From the NCBI RefSeq assembly GCF_003065385.1, contig NZ_CP023277.1, forward strand, positions 894,829 through 958,828: a stretch of 64,000 nt of DNA. Direction: 5' to 3'. The notes under the pieces were generated by a model. That model was not told the DNA's origin, made no database searches, and saw nothing but the letters and a program-made list of their open reading frames with translations. Below, piece after piece: positions 35,879 through 46,131 of this stretch. The translations under genes and the position numbers were made by a program. The first letter of the stretch is position 1. Every line of letters starts with the position of its first letter. The DNA comes from Polynucleobacter acidiphobus (GTDB lineage: Bacteria; Pseudomonadota; Gammaproteobacteria; Burkholderiales; Burkholderiaceae).

Positions 35879-37519
35879 TTAATACGCAGCAGCAAGCCCA
35901 TCTCGGCGGCTATCGCTTGCTGCAACATAGCCATCGCCAATTTGATCGGATAGGCGCCAGATAAATTGGCCGGAGCCAAAATCCATATAGGGATCATCCA
36001 CCTTTTTCAGAACATGCCCCCGTTCAATGAGGCCCTTAACCGTTTGAGGATCCATATTGGCCTCGACATCAATGCTGAAATCTCGATTGACTTTCCAGCG
36101 CGGCGCATCGCAGGCAGCTTGGGGCTGCTGTTGATAGACCAACATGCGCAGGAGTGTTTGTAAGTGCCCTTGCGGTTGCATATCGCCACCCATCACTCCA
36201 AAACTCATTTGGGGAACGGTTTTACTGTTCACTTCTTTGGTTAAGAATGCGGGAATAATTGTATGAAATGGTCGCTTATTACCTGCCACCACATTGGGCG
36301 ATTGGGGGTCGGATGAAAACCCATATCCCCGGTTCTGAAAACTAATTCCCCAGTTCGGTTCCACTACACCAGAGCCAAAACCCATGTAATTACTCTGAAT
36401 AAACGAGATCATGCGCCCCTCTTCATCAGCTGCACTTAGATAAATAGTGCCTCCCGTATTGGGCATACCAAAGGTAAATTGGGTAGCACGTTGCAAATCA
36501 ATTTCTCCTGCGCGCTTGGCAAGGTATTTGGGATTGAGCATTTGTGCGGGGCTGACCTCCATCGAGCGTGGATCGGCTACATAGCGATAAATATCTGCAA
36601 AGGCTAATTTCATGGCCTCGATTTGCACATGCTGACTCTCGACACCGTCTACTGGATACTGAGAGAGATCAAAATTCTCTAAGATCCCCATCGCCATTAG
36701 GGCACCGATCCCCTGGCCATTTGGGGGTATCTCATGCACGTCATAGCCCTGCACCCGTGTTGAGATGGTGCCAACCCAGTCTGGCTGATAGTTGGCCAAA
36801 TCACTGGCCTTCAATGCCGCTTGGTGCTCCTGCGCAAATTGGACAATCGATTTAGCAATCTCACCTTCATAAAAATCCCGGATACCCTTCTGAGCAATTT
36901 GTTTTAATGCTCGTGCAGCTGCTTGAAAATGGAAGATCTCACCGGTGTGTGGTGCTCGCCCACTTGGCATGAATGCTTTGGCAAACCCTGGCTGTGGACT
37001 TAGCTCCTTCACAGCAGCAGCCCACTTATGCGCCACGATTGGAGCAACCGCATGCCCACGCTCTGCAATCTCAATGGCGGGCTGCAGGATATCCGCTAAG
37101 GGCAAGGATCCAAAGCGCTGATGCAGCGCTCCCCAACCAGCAATGGCACCCGGTACGGTCACACTATCCCAACCTCGCATGGGGCGATTCACAAGACCGT
37201 GTGCATCACGACCATACTTGGTGGCAAAGTAGTCCAGACTCCATTGCGCCGGCGAGACCCCCGAAGCATTTAAACCATGCAGTTCATGCCCGTCCCAAAC
37301 GATGGCAAAGCAATCACTACCTAAACCATTGGAGACTGGCTCAACAATCATTAATGCTGCCGCTGCAGCAATGGCAGCATCAATCGCATTACCCCCCTGC
37401 TGCATCATCTTCAAACCCGCTTGAGCGGCATAAGGATGGGATGTTGAGCAAATGTTCCGCCCAAAAACAGGCATCCGTACGGTGGGATATGGGTTGTGCC
37501 AATTAAACGGTGAGCTCAT
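35879..37519 (-). CDS. ggt: Gamma-glutamyltransferase family protein
   Basis: A 546-residue Ntn hydrolase. The precursor would cleave before the Thr of NTGGTIYLSAADEEG near residue 352, making that Thr the nucleophile; MQQGGNAIDAAIAAA near 38, NGLGSDCF near 61 and FGVMGGDMQPQGH near 448 are family motifs. No signal peptide is visible, so it resembles the cytoplasmic YwrD type rather than periplasmic Ggt. It acts on glutathione or other gamma-glutamyl compounds. Its ATG overlaps the msrQ stop. Confidence 0.93.
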   Translation of the reverse strand: MSSPFNWHNPYPTVRMPVFGRNICSTSHPYAAQAGLKMMQQGGNAIDAAIAAAAALMIVEPVSNGLGSDCFAIVWDGHELHGLNASGVSPAQWSLDYFATKYGRDAHGLVNRPMRGWDSVTVPGAIAGWGALHQRFGSLPLADILQPAIEIAERGHAVAPIVAHKWAAAVKELSPQPGFAKAFMPSGRAPHTGEIFHFQAAARALKQIAQKGIRDFYEGEIAKSIVQFAQEHQAALKASDLANYQPDWVGTISTRVQGYDVHEIPPNGQGIGALMAMGILENFDLSQYPVDGVESQHVQIEAMKLAFADIYRYVADPRSMEVSPAQMLNPKYLAKRAGEIDLQRATQFTFGMPNTGGTIYLSAADEEGRMISFIQSNYMGFGSGVVEPNWGISFQNRGYGFSSDPQSPNVVAGNKRPFHTIIPAFLTKEVNSKTVPQMSFGVMGGDMQPQGHLQTLLRMLVYQQQPQAACDAPRWKVNRDFSIDVEANMDPQTVKGLIERGHVLKKVDDPYMDFGSGQFIWRLSDQIGDGYVAASDSRRDGLAAAY

Positions 37520-38124
37520 GATCGTGTCTTTATTCTTCGAAGTTGTTCACGGATAAGGGGAATCCGTACTACTAACAATACCAAAATTATCCCAGCATAG
37601 ATGTAAACGGTCTGAAAATCGTTTTTACCCGCCTTATGCCAAAAGTAATGCAGCACTCCGAGGATGGCAATCAAATAAATGAGGCGATGCAGGCTACTCC
37701 AGCGACGTCCTAACCAGTGCATCGCTGCTCGGTTCGAGGTGATAGCCAAAAGACTCATGCATACAAAGGCAACAAACCCTACGGTAATGAATGGACGTTC
37801 AATCACGTCTGCAAACATCTCTTGAAAATTGAGATAATGGTCAAGCCAATACCATATGGTGAAGTGTAAGAATGCATAGAAAAATGTAAATAGGCCGAGC
37901 ATCCGCCGCATCTGGATCCACCCCGACCATGCCGTTATCCAATGCATTGGACTCATGGCCAAGGTGATGCACAAAAAAGTAATCGTCCAAGTCCCCGTTG
38001 AGCGGGTAATAAACTCGACCGGATTAGCACCCAACTGTCCAGCATAGGCAAGCACGAATAAACGCATAAGCGGAATCAGCGCTACAACAAAGAGCCAGCG
38101 CTTTACATGCGCAATTGCCACCAT
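37516..38124 (-). CDS. msrQ: MsrQ, heme-binding membrane subunit of the MsrPQ repair system
   Basis: A 202-residue ferric-reductase-like membrane protein with about six helices. His residues in helices, for example AFLHFTIWYWLDH near 80-92 and the WSSLHRLIYL segment near 142, are candidate heme ligands. It supplies quinol electrons to MsrP. It follows msrP by 3 bp and overlaps ggt. Confidence 0.94.
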   Translation of the reverse strand: MVAIAHVKRWLFVVALIPLMRLFVLAYAGQLGANPVEFITRSTGTWTITFLCITLAMSPMHWITAWSGWIQMRRMLGLFTFFYAFLHFTIWYWLDHYLNFQEMFADVIERPFITVGFVAFVCMSLLAITSNRAAMHWLGRRWSSLHRLIYLIAILGVLHYFWHKAGKNDFQTVYIYAGIILVLLVVRIPLIREQLRRIKTRS

Positions 38125-38127
38125 GCT

Positions 38128-39096
38128 TTAGTAAAACTTACGCAAATCCATCCCTGCATAGAGCTTGGCAACATACTCGCCATAGCCATTAAAGGGCTCG
38201 GTTTTAATCTTGGGCGCAAAAATCCCACGACCATCAATGCGACGCTCGGTAGCTTGACTCCAACGCGGATGACTCACTGCTGGATTCACATTGGAGTAAA
38301 AACCGTACTCTCTTGGGGCCGATGCACTCCAACTGGTGAGCGGTTGTTTCTCGGTCAAGCGGATGGTGACTAATGATTTGGAACTCTTAAAACCATACTT
38401 CCAGGGCACGATCAAACGAATGGGCGCACCATTTTGTTTGGGTAATAACTCACCATACATCCCAAATGTAAGCAGAGTTAATGGGTTCATGGCCTCATCC
38501 ATGCGCAGACCCTCGCGATAAGGCCAATCCAGCACGGGTCGCTTTAATCCAGGCATTTGCTTTGGGTCAGCCAAGCTAATGAACTCGACATACTTGGCCG
38601 ATCCCAGAGGCTCCACTCGATTAAGAAGATGCGATAAGGCATAACCATTCCAGGGAATCACCATCGACCAGCCCTCAACACAGCGCAGTCGATAAACGCG
38701 CTCTTCCATGGGTGCTAACTTGAGTAATGCATCAATATCGAGTGTGACCGGCTTCTTTACCATCCCCTCGATGGATACGGTCCAGGGCCTGGTTTGCAAA
38801 CGATCGGCAAACTTCGCAGGATCATCCTTATCCATCCCAAACTCATAGAAATTATTGTAGGTAGTTGCATCCTCATACGAGGTTTGGGTCTCGCGGGTGG
38901 AGTATTGTTCATTCAACTTTGCAGGTAACTTCTCGCGCGGTGCTGCCGTTTTGGCAAAGGCCTCTCGCTCAAGCCAGGATCCCATACCTAAAGCTGCACT
39001 TCCCAAGGCAAGGGTTTTAAGCCATTGACGACGATCCTCCGCAATCGCACGTGGAGTAATTTGACTGGGATGAATCGTGGGGTCTTTAAATGTCAT
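38128..39096 (-). CDS. msrP: MsrP, periplasmic molybdenum methionine-sulfoxide reductase
   Basis: A 322-residue sulfite-oxidase-fold protein with a twin-arginine leader ([17 protein letters not shown] at about residues 21-37). The Mo-ligand Cys lies in [14 protein letters not shown]. It reduces methionine sulfoxide in periplasmic proteins with electrons from MsrQ. Start at ATG 39096, whose ATGA overlaps the yhhQ stop; the longer open frame reads back into yhhQ. It is one of three molybdoenzymes in this window. Confidence 0.95.
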   Translation of the reverse strand: MTFKDPTIHPSQITPRAIAEDRRQWLKTLALGSAALGMGSWLEREAFAKTAAPREKLPAKLNEQYSTRETQTSYEDATTYNNFYEFGMDKDDPAKFADRLQTRPWTVSIEGMVKKPVTLDIDALLKLAPMEERVYRLRCVEGWSMVIPWNGYALSHLLNRVEPLGSAKYVEFISLADPKQMPGLKRPVLDWPYREGLRMDEAMNPLTLLTFGMYGELLPKQNGAPIRLIVPWKYGFKSSKSLVTIRLTEKQPLTSWSASAPREYGFYSNVNPAVSHPRWSQATERRIDGRGIFAPKIKTEPFNGYGEYVAKLYAGMDLRKFY

Positions 39097-39800
39097 CGAT
39101 CTACCTTTAACTGAAATGGTGTGAAATTCGTATTGGTATCGTAATAATCTTCGTTCTCTTTGCGCTTTAAGTATCCCACCACCGCATAGGTTAATGGGGT
39201 TGCCAAAATCTCCCATGAGGTTTTGAGGATGTATTGCGCAATCGCTACCTGAATAATCTCATTCGTCGGCCAAATGGCATAAAAGGCCAAGAAATAGAAT
39301 AATGAAGAATCCACCAACTCACCGACCGCAGTTGAGCCGATCGTGCGGGTCCATAAATACTTCCCCTGGGTCCAGATCTTCATCTTGGCGAGCACATAAC
39401 TATTGCTAAAGCTACCGCACCAAAATGCGAGCATGGAGGCCAATGCAATTCGCCAGGAGTTACCAAAGACGGTCTCTAGACCGTGCTGATAGTTCGCCAT
39501 ATAGGATCCCGGCGCCACCGGTAGCGCAATCACGATCAAGGCCATGATGGCCGCAAAGCCAAGGGCAGTAAATCCAGCCCAGACCGCTCGGCGATCATAG
39601 GCATAGCCATAGACCTCGGTCAGAATATCGCTAAAGAAGTAGGAGATAGGGAAAAATAGGATCCCGGCGCCAAAGATGACATAACCAAAATAAGGCAGCT
39701 CAACCGTAGCCGCCTTACCGGCCCCAATGAAATTTGAGCAAAGCAGCACAGCGACGAATGCCCCCAGAATTAGGTCGTAATAGCGATACTGGCGACGCAT
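39093..39800 (-). CDS. yhhQ: Queuosine precursor transporter (VUT family)
   Basis: A 235-residue membrane protein with six or so helices: [22 protein letters not shown] at the start, [24 protein letters not shown] near 45, and [19 protein letters not shown] near 160, all characteristic of YhhQ. It imports preQ0/preQ1 for tRNA queuosine synthesis. It is translationally coupled to msrP, an unusual pairing. Confidence 0.93.
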   Translation of the reverse strand: MRRQYRYYDLILGAFVAVLLCSNFIGAGKAATVELPYFGYVIFGAGILFFPISYFFSDILTEVYGYAYDRRAVWAGFTALGFAAIMALIVIALPVAPGSYMANYQHGLETVFGNSWRIALASMLAFWCGSFSNSYVLAKMKIWTQGKYLWTRTIGSTAVGELVDSSLFYFLAFYAIWPTNEIIQVAIAQYILKTSWEILATPLTYAVVGYLKRKENEDYYDTNTNFTPFQLKVDR

Positions 39801-39896
39801 GGGGTGTGAAGGCCTTATAGGTTCGGTGTAGCGGTTAAAAGGGAAAATATTTCATAGAATAGCGTTATTGGCATGAATTCACAGAATAGGTAGAAA

Positions 39897-41075
39897 ATGA
39901 GTAAGCCGCAGTTTCATTGGGAAGACCCCCTCCTCTTGCAAGACCAATTGACCACCGAGGAACGCATGATTGCCGATGCGGCCCGTGAGTATGCTCAGGG
40001 GAAGCTGGCTCCGCGGGTGCATGAGGCCTATCGTTCCGAAACAACCGATCCCACTATCTTTCGAGAAATGGGCGAATTGGGCCTACTCGGAATTACCATT
40101 TCAGAAGAATACGGTGGCGCCAACCTCAATTACGTGTCCTATGGCCTCATTGCCCGCGAAATTGAACGAGTTGACTCTGGCTACCGTTCCATGATGAGTG
40201 TGCAGTCCTCACTAGTCATGGTACCAATCTATGAATTTGGTAGCGAGGCTCAAAAGCAGAAGTACCTACCCAAATTGGCCACGGGTGAATGGATCGGATG
40301 TTTTGGTCTCACAGAACCCAATTACGGCTCCGATGCGGGTGGCATGATCACACGCGCCAAGAAAGTTCCCGGGGGATTCTCGCTCACCGGTTCCAAGATG
40401 TGGATATCCAACTCCCCCATCGCTGATGTGTTTGTGGTTTGGGCCAAGAATGATGAAGATCAGATTCGGGGCTTCATTCTTGAAAAAGGCATGAAGGGCT
40501 TAAGCGCTCCAAAGATTACCGGTAAGCAAGGTTTGCGTGCCTCGATCACCGGTGAAATCGTGATGGATGAAGTATTTGTGCCCGCTGAAAATGAGTTCCC
40601 AGAAATTACGGGTCTGAAAGGGCCCTTCACTTGCCTGAACTCAGCACGTTATGGAATCTCGTGGGGCGTACTCGGTGCTGCGGAGTTTTGCTGGCACGCA
40701 GCGCGCCAATACACCTTAGATCGTAAACAGTTTGGCAGACCCCTTGCAGCCAATCAACTCGTCCAGAAAAAATTAGCCGATATGCAAACCGAGATTACCT
40801 TAGCACTGCAAGGCGTTCTCCGACTGGGGCGCATGAAGGATGAAGGAAGCGCTGCCCCTGAAATTACCTCCATCATGAAGCGCAACTCTTGTGGCAAATC
40901 GCTTGATATTGCACGCATGGCACGCGATATGTTGGGTGGCAATGGCATCTCGGATGAGTATGGCGTGATCCGCCACATGCTCAATCTTGAGGTGGTTAAT
41001 ACCTACGAAGGCACCCACGATATTCATGCTCTCATTTTGGGTCGAGCCCAAACGGGCATCCAGGCGTTTAGTTAG
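39897..41075 (+). CDS. gcdH: Glutaryl-CoA dehydrogenase
   Basis: A 392-residue acyl-CoA dehydrogenase that oxidises and decarboxylates glutaryl-CoA to crotonyl-CoA. The opening [19 protein letters not shown] (residues 6-24) and [16 protein letters not shown] near 130 are GcdH-like; the FAD segment [10 protein letters not shown] near 165 and the catalytic Glu in [15 protein letters not shown] near 370 are present. No CoA-transferase or lysine-degradation gene is adjacent. It converges on selU with an 8-bp overlap of the gene ends. Confidence 0.93.
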   Translation: MSKPQFHWEDPLLLQDQLTTEERMIADAAREYAQGKLAPRVHEAYRSETTDPTIFREMGELGLLGITISEEYGGANLNYVSYGLIAREIERVDSGYRSMMSVQSSLVMVPIYEFGSEAQKQKYLPKLATGEWIGCFGLTEPNYGSDAGGMITRAKKVPGGFSLTGSKMWISNSPIADVFVVWAKNDEDQIRGFILEKGMKGLSAPKITGKQGLRASITGEIVMDEVFVPAENEFPEITGLKGPFTCLNSARYGISWGVLGAAEFCWHAARQYTLDRKQFGRPLAANQLVQKKLADMQTEITLALQGVLRLGRMKDEGSAAPEITSIMKRNSCGKSLDIARMARDMLGGNGISDEYGVIRHMLNLEVVNTYEGTHDIHALILGRAQTGIQAFS

Positions 41076-42123
41076 ACTTTAAGAGTTGCTGCGCTAATTC
41101 GAGATAGCTCGCCTGCTGGGCACTTTTGACCGTTAGAGTGCGGGCCTTTTGATATTGGCTGAAGTTGCGAGCAATCGAATCCTGATACGCTGGATCGTAG
41201 TGCTGAATCAGTAATTCTTCAACTAATACTGGGTAGCGCCCCTCAGCGGCTAGTTGCTGCCATTTGGTAATTTGTTCCTTGCCATAGCGTTGCATCAAAA
41301 GACTGAGCAAACGACGCAGTTCATCATGATCACTTAAGAGATGGGCGTACTCCTCCATCAGCACATCGACTCGTACTGAACGATCTGCCTTGATTTCAAC
41401 GCAATCCCCCTGCCGAATTTGATCCATCAGAGCATCTGGAATATGCAGGCAACCCACCTTCTTGCTCTCTGACTCCACATAAATGGTTTGATCAAAGGTA
41501 AATTGCCGCAACGCATTCCATAGGCGGCTTTCAAACATTTTCTGACTGGGTTGCGCTTGATTTGGCAGACCGCCAAGTACTGAACCACGATGGGCCGCGA
41601 GACCCTCGAGATCCAGAACTTGAGCATGAGCACTTAAGGCTTGTAATAAACGGGTTTTGCCACTTCCTGTAATGCCACAAATGACAGTGAACTTTGCGAG
41701 TGGCGCCCATCGCTCCAGATCAGCAATCACTTGGCGTCGATAGGCTTGATAACCACCTTGCAACTGCTGCGCCTTCCAACCGATGCGTTGCAAAATGTGG
41801 GCAAAGGCACCACTGCGCTCACCGCCCCGCCAGCAATAAACTAAGGGTCGCCACTCACGAGGATTTTGAATAAAGTGTTCTTGTAAATGACTTGCGATAT
41901 TTTTAGCAACCAGCGCTGCACCTAATTTCTTGGCCGCAAAGGGTGACTCTTGCTTATACAGGGTGCCAACCGTGGCACGCTCTTCATTGTTTAATACTGG
42001 GCAATTAATTGCACCTGGAATATGATCAAGTGCGTACTCAGCAGGTGAGCGTGCATCGATGATGCAATCAAATTGATCTAAATCCTGACCCAATACCTCG
42101 GGCGAGAGTAATGCTGAACTCAA
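41068..42123 (-). CDS. selU: tRNA 2-selenouridine synthase
   Basis: A 351-residue MnmH/YbbB protein. An N-terminal rhodanese domain has the active Cys in [11 protein letters not shown] near residue 93, and a second domain carries the P-loop [13 protein letters not shown] near 145. It replaces sulfur with selenium (through a geranylated intermediate) in the tRNA wobble base and needs selenophosphate. No selD is seen in this window. It overlaps the thioesterase gene by 4 bp. Confidence 0.94.
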   Translation of the reverse strand: MSSALLSPEVLGQDLDQFDCIIDARSPAEYALDHIPGAINCPVLNNEERATVGTLYKQESPFAAKKLGAALVAKNIASHLQEHFIQNPREWRPLVYCWRGGERSGAFAHILQRIGWKAQQLQGGYQAYRRQVIADLERWAPLAKFTVICGITGSGKTRLLQALSAHAQVLDLEGLAAHRGSVLGGLPNQAQPSQKMFESRLWNALRQFTFDQTIYVESESKKVGCLHIPDALMDQIRQGDCVEIKADRSVRVDVLMEEYAHLLSDHDELRRLLSLLMQRYGKEQITKWQQLAAEGRYPVLVEELLIQHYDPAYQDSIARNFSQYQKARTLTVKSAQQASYLELAQQLLKSN

Positions 42124-42545
42124 CGTAGTCCTAAGTTTTGCTTAATTGGTTCTGGCCACGGTGAAGGACGATTGGTCTTGAGGTTAACCCACACCAAGGT
42201 TGCGCCACCAGCTGCACACAGCTCTTCTGGATTGCTAGCAAGCGACATGAGGTTATAGGTATCCACACTGGTCCGCCCCACTTTACCAATATAGGTACGT
42301 ACGACGATATCGGCTGGGTAGCTCACTTGGGCATAGAAATTACAAAACGCATTTGCAATTAAGGCGCCGCCTTCATCATGATGCGCACCGAATCCAAAGG
42401 ACTCAATCCAATGAATACGGCCTTGCTCCATGTACCGAAAGTAAAGCGTATTGTTCACGTGACCAAATGCATCCATATCACCCCAGCGTAATGGAATGAC
42501 GGTTTCATGAACAAATTTCTTATCAGCAGGAATTTCAATGCGCAT
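42120..42545 (-). CDS. Acyl-CoA thioesterase, 4HBT (hotdog) family
   Basis: A 141-residue hotdog thioesterase. The segment RWGDMDAFGHVNNTLYFRYMEQGR near residue 18, in which D-x-D-x-x-x-H-V-N-N is the family core, identifies it as a YbgC/FadM-like enzyme. The substrate is unknown. Start at ATG 42545; the longer open frame runs into the next gene without homology. Confidence 0.9.
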   Translation of the reverse strand: MRIEIPADKKFVHETVIPLRWGDMDAFGHVNNTLYFRYMEQGRIHWIESFGFGAHHDEGGALIANAFCNFYAQVSYPADIVVRTYIGKVGRTSVDTYNLMSLASNPEELCAAGGATLVWVNLKTNRPSPWPEPIKQNLGLR

Positions 42546-42594
42546 GGTTGAGGAGATCTTAATGACAAAGCAAAGCGCTAGTTTACCCCCAGGC

Positions 42595-43032
42595 TTATGC
42601 TTCCATCCGTATTTGGGCGCGCAGATCCCGGTAGAACTGAGGCCGTGCATCAAGAGGTACGAAGATGCCAATTGGCATTTCTTTGCTTCTCTCCTCCACC
42701 CGAATTAAGCGCTTACCACTCTTCTCTTGCGTGAGCGTTAGCCAACGGGTATTAAATACATGGCGTTGAATCTTTCCACCAATATTCTTCTCAATCTTTA
42801 GGGCCGTGCCATCGATGGCAATTGACTCATAATCGAGCGCATGCCGTGCGTAGACGAGCAGCGCAATACCGAGCACCGTTAATTCAATCACGGTGAAGAT
42901 TAAAATCATCCAAACCCCATGAAGCAAGAAGTAGGTGGCAATAAACGATGAAAACAGAAACATCGATAGATAAAAATAGCCAACCTGGCGTGGCGTGAAC
43001 GAACAATTTCGTTTCGTGTGCCACGTACGCAT
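42595..43032 (-). CDS. DUF2244 membrane protein
   Basis: A 145-residue protein with two adjacent transmembrane segments (YLSMFLFSSFIATYFLLHGVW and MILIFTVIELTVLGIALLVYA region, residues 21-62) and a cytoplasmic C-terminal part with VEERSKEMPIGIFV. DUF2244 proteins are small integral membrane proteins without known function; in many bacteria they lie near cytochrome oxidase genes, but not here. Confidence 0.8.
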   Translation of the reverse strand: MRTWHTKRNCSFTPRQVGYFYLSMFLFSSFIATYFLLHGVWMILIFTVIELTVLGIALLVYARHALDYESIAIDGTALKIEKNIGGKIQRHVFNTRWLTLTQEKSGKRLIRVEERSKEMPIGIFVPLDARPQFYRDLRAQIRMEA

Positions 43033-43037
43033 AGAAA

Positions 43038-43343
43038 TTATTTTGCTAAGAGAGCATTGGCGTATCGATCCATGGATCGCGCCAAATCCAAATCAAGTTT
43101 TGTGAGACCGCCTGCGTCATGGGTCGAGAGCGTAACCTCAACCCGATTCCAAACATTAAACCACTCGGGATGATGATTCATTTGCTCAGCCATCAACGCG
43201 CATTGAGTCATGAATGCAAAGGCTTCCTTGAAATCCTTAAACTGATACGAACGGGTGATGGCATCTCGATTGGCCACCATCGACCATTGCGCCAAATCAG
43301 TAGCTAGAGCCAAGCGCTCGTCTGAACTAAGAAGGCTTGCCAT
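43038..43343 (-). CDS. phhB: Pterin-4-alpha-carbinolamine dehydratase
   Basis: A 101-residue PCD/DCoH-like protein. FKDFKEAFAFMTQCALMAEQMNHHPEWFNVWNRVEVTLSTHDAGGLT is the family stretch, of which the key part is the H-H-P-E-W element near residue 60 with the later His. It recycles oxidised pterin cofactor. No phenylalanine hydroxylase gene is next to it, so a moonlighting or molybdopterin-related role is possible. Start at ATG 43343. Confidence 0.88.
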   Translation of the reverse strand: MASLLSSDERLALATDLAQWSMVANRDAITRSYQFKDFKEAFAFMTQCALMAEQMNHHPEWFNVWNRVEVTLSTHDAGGLTKLDLDLARSMDRYANALLAK

Positions 43344-43351
43344 TGAAATGC

Positions 43352-43696
43352 TTAGGAGTTTTGTAGGGCGAGTTGATACAAAAAGGTTGAGCGTGCACCC
43401 GAGCGGCAAAAGGCTAAGATCGGCTGCGGCATTGCTTTGAGGAGCTTGGCCATCTCTACCACTTGCTCGGGAGTAATTGCACCACTCACAACCGGCAAGT
43501 AGGCATATTCCAGACCGTGCTCTTTAGCCATCGCAGCGATCGAGGCATTGCTGGGCTGCTCAGGGCCCTCCTCACCATCAGGACGATTATTAATAATGCT
43601 CTTGTAGCCCTGCTTTGCAATTTGAGCAACATCCGTAGGCTCAATTTGACCAGCGGTTCCAAAATTGGGGTTATGGCATGAAATATGAACGCTCAT
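43352..43696 (-). CDS. DUF442/TIGR01244-family protein (sulfurtransferase or phosphatase-like)
   Basis: A 114-residue protein with a dual-specificity-phosphatase-like fold. The P-loop is FCRSGARSTFLYQ near residue 97 (Cys-x5-Arg); NNRPDGEEGPEQPS near 36 is also typical. The same domain forms the N-terminus of Blh in BigR operons, where it acts with YeeE/YedE transporters in sulfide and persulfide handling. Here it is directly downstream of three YeeE/YedE genes and the sox cluster, so a persulfide role is likely but inferred. Confidence 0.85.
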   Translation of the reverse strand: MSVHISCHNPNFGTAGQIEPTDVAQIAKQGYKSIINNRPDGEEGPEQPSNASIAAMAKEHGLEYAYLPVVSGAITPEQVVEMAKLLKAMPQPILAFCRSGARSTFLYQLALQNS

Positions 43697-43725
43697 ACGA
43701 TCCTTACAAATATCACATCAAGAAT

Positions 43726-44163
43726 TTAAACAGACTTTTTCTGGGTTCGCTCGAACAGCCACATCCCCGCAACCATGGCGATGACAAAAACTAAGGCCTT
43801 CATTTCACCGGAACCGAGAGAAACCAGCGCGGGTCCTGGACAAAAACCAGCCAGTCCCCAACCCACTCCAAACATGGCGCTACCAATGATTAAGGGCCGA
43901 TCAATGTCGCGCCGAGTTGGAATATGCATTGCGCCACCCAAAAAACTTTGGGTGCGTTTCTTGGCTAAATAGAAGGCAACTAAACCAACCAGTACCGCCC
44001 CGCCCATCACAAAAATGAGGGATGGATCCCAATTACCAGCCAGATCAAGGAAGGCCAAAATTTTGGCAGGATTGGTCATCCCTGAAATCATTAGACCAAG
44101 ACCAAACAAAACGCCGATGAGATACTCACTGCCGTTTGAAAAGAAGGATTGATTTTGATTCAT
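43726..44163 (-). CDS. Half-size YeeE/YedE transporter subunit (B part)
   Basis: A 145-residue membrane protein with about four helices. The motif GLGLMISGMTNPAKILAFLDLAG near residue 20 and GVGWGLAGFCPGPALVSLGSG near 98 (Cys107 region) are signatures of the YeeE/YedE sulfur-compound permeases. It pairs with the gene 4 bp upstream, which holds the complementary half, so the two probably form one transporter, as PmpA/PmpB do. Confidence 0.88.
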   Translation of the reverse strand: MNQNQSFFSNGSEYLIGVLFGLGLMISGMTNPAKILAFLDLAGNWDPSLIFVMGGAVLVGLVAFYLAKKRTQSFLGGAMHIPTRRDIDRPLIIGSAMFGVGWGLAGFCPGPALVSLGSGEMKALVFVIAMVAGMWLFERTQKKSV

Positions 44164-44167
44164 CGCC

Positions 44168-44599
44168 TTAGATCCAATGCCGTACGAGATACACCACTAA
44201 GAATCCGCAACCCATAAAAGTGAGGGTCGCAAGCAAGGAGCGTGGCGATAAGCGCGATAAGCCACAAATACCATGACCACTAGTGCAACCCGATCCATAG
44301 CGAGCACCAAAGCCTACCAATAAACCAGCCACGATGAGCGTGATGTAATCCGCATCAATGACCGCGGTCGTGTTCATCTGCAATACATACTTCCCCCACA
44401 AAGGGGCAGTTAATAAGCCCAACACAAAACTGGCACGCCATAACCAATCGCTTTTCTTGGGACCAAGCAGGCCACCCAAAATGCCACTGATTCCGAGAAT
44501 GCGGCCGTTGATGAGAACGTATAGCGCAGCCGCAATTCCTAACAAAATGCCGCCTGCTAATGCGGGCCCTGGGGTAAAGGATGTCCAATCGATTGTCAT
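44168..44599 (-). CDS. Half-size YeeE/YedE transporter subunit (A part)
   Basis: A 143-residue membrane protein with about four helices, starting with [31 protein letters not shown] (in part) and containing [26 protein letters not shown] near residue 96 with two Cys in the transport motif [12 protein letters not shown]. Complementary half of the pair with the downstream gene. Confidence 0.88.
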   Translation of the reverse strand: MTIDWTSFTPGPALAGGILLGIAAALYVLINGRILGISGILGGLLGPKKSDWLWRASFVLGLLTAPLWGKYVLQMNTTAVIDADYITLIVAGLLVGFGARYGSGCTSGHGICGLSRLSPRSLLATLTFMGCGFLVVYLVRHWI

Positions 44600-44615
44600 G
44601 ACATCATTTTAATAC

Positions 44616-45743
44616 TTAACAGGGTTTTGGACTCATGCGCCACTGTAAGTATTGAAGCCCCAAATAGCCTCCCAAGAAAAATCCAGGGAGCGCAATAAAT
44701 GCATTAAGTGCCAGAGTTGAAATCCCACTCAAGCCCTGCCCGACCGTGCACCCCATCGCGGTGACTCCACCAAATCCCATCAGTGCAGCACCCACGAGAT
44801 GATTGGCTGTATCTTCCACACCCCGAAATGCCTCCCAACGAAAACGCTTGGTGATGATGGCGCTAATCGCCGAGCCAGCAATCATGCCCAAGACCGCCAC
44901 AATCCCAATCGTGAGTACTTTGGATTTATCGCTCGTGAACATTAACCAATCCAAAGAATAGGCATACGGCGCCACAAATGAGAGGCTTTCCATCCGACCC
45001 GAGTTCGTCACCAAGAAGGCTTCTTGCAAAGTATTGGGGTCCTCTTCAAGATGCGCAAAGTGCCCAGATACCCACCAAATGGCGGTAATCGCCAGACCAA
45101 CCCCGACGCCTGCTAGAAGATTCTCAACACTCCAAAACGATTTCTTTAGGAGCGCGTAGGCAATGAAGGCGCCACCAATCACAATCGACAGAATCCAGCG
45201 CAATTGCTCTTTACCCATGCCAACACTCGCTGAGAGAACGCTGGGCAAATCCTGTGTGGTTTGAAGATTCAATGCCACCTGATCGATGGAATTGGTTCTT
45301 AGGACTCCTAAAAATCCACGCATGGTCATATAGGCAACGAGTCCCAACACAATAAACACCACGATGGATTTCAAATTACCGCTACCGATCCGAACCAGAG
45401 TTTTGCTACCGCACCCCGATGCCAGAACCATCCCGATCCCAAATAGAACGCTACCAATGAAGGTAGACAAATAGAGCACGCGATTACCGGTATAGAGGGA
45501 TTTGGTGACATCAATCCATCCAAGGTGGGACATCGTAGCAACCCCCAGTATTGCGATGCCAATGGCTAAGCACCATTGGCGCATACGAGACCAATCCTCC
45601 ATGAGGAGGCCATCGGATACGGCGCCAAGCGTACAAAAGTTCGTGCGCTGCATGATGGCACCCAACACTGCAGTGATGGCAAAGGTAATCAGCAAAGCCT
45701 GACTACCCAGAGAGCGAATCTGCTCTGGTGATAAATCAGTCAT
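44616..45743 (-). CDS. Full-length YeeE/YedE-family sulfur transporter (TsuA-like)
   Basis: A 375-residue membrane protein with about nine to ten helices. Conserved Cys motifs are RTNFCTLGAVSDGL near residue 29, LASGCGSKTLVRIGSGN near 107 and MGCTVGQGLSGIS near 330, as in TsuA, the thiosulfate permease. Next to a complete sox cluster it probably moves thiosulfate or a related sulfur species. It follows a small cytochrome c gene with 8 bp between them. Confidence 0.9.
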   Translation of the reverse strand: MTDLSPEQIRSLGSQALLITFAITAVLGAIMQRTNFCTLGAVSDGLLMEDWSRMRQWCLAIGIAILGVATMSHLGWIDVTKSLYTGNRVLYLSTFIGSVLFGIGMVLASGCGSKTLVRIGSGNLKSIVVFIVLGLVAYMTMRGFLGVLRTNSIDQVALNLQTTQDLPSVLSASVGMGKEQLRWILSIVIGGAFIAYALLKKSFWSVENLLAGVGVGLAITAIWWVSGHFAHLEEDPNTLQEAFLVTNSGRMESLSFVAPYAYSLDWLMFTSDKSKVLTIGIVAVLGMIAGSAISAIITKRFRWEAFRGVEDTANHLVGAALMGFGGVTAMGCTVGQGLSGISTLALNAFIALPGFFLGGYLGLQYLQWRMSPKPC

Positions 45744-45751
45744 GGTGATTC

Positions 45752-46069
45752 CTAAGGTTTAAATTTGTAGTATTGCTGGTTGAGGTAAGCGACTACGTCC
45801 GCTTCATCCTCTGGGAATAGATCAAGGCGCAACTCGGTATTGCAACGTGCGACCATCACCTTCAAGCGATCCAAGCCCTTCACCCGACGATCTTTGCGGG
45901 TGTAAATCAAGGTGCCATCACCCAAGCCAGACTTCTCAGCGTGGCATTGATAGCACTTGGTATCTTCAATCTTCTTGCCATTGGCAAGGTTGGGCGCCGC
46001 CATGGCAGGCTGCGCGACTAATCCGCCCAAGACACTAATGAGAATTGCTAAGGTCGATAAAGTCTTCAT
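45752..46069 (-). CDS. Small periplasmic cytochrome c
   Basis: A 105-residue protein with a signal peptide (MKTLSTLAILISVLGGLVAQPAMA) and one heme c site CYQCH near residue 38. A further Cys (ARCNTE) and VKGLDRLKVMVARC with a Met that could be the sixth ligand follow. It may be an electron acceptor of the Sox system. The 141-bp region before it should hold its promoter, so it may head the transporter/DUF442 operon. Confidence 0.85.
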   Translation of the reverse strand: MKTLSTLAILISVLGGLVAQPAMAAPNLANGKKIEDTKCYQCHAEKSGLGDGTLIYTRKDRRVKGLDRLKVMVARCNTELRLDLFPEDEADVVAYLNQQYYKFKP

Positions 46070-46131
46070 AGTCTCAATATATATTAATTTCAGAAGTTGT
46101 GATTCTATCGGACTAAATCAAAAAACTACAG

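Noticed and set aside
36973..37506. 177-codon plus-strand open frame inside the gamma-glutamyltransferase gene
   Set aside because: Antisense shadow; rich in His, Gln and Ser without any domain pattern.
41068..42123. Evidence for selenoprotein synthesis from selU and selO
   Set aside because: SelO has an ordinary Cys codon and no selD, selA or selB gene or Sec tRNA is seen here; only tRNA selenation is suggested.
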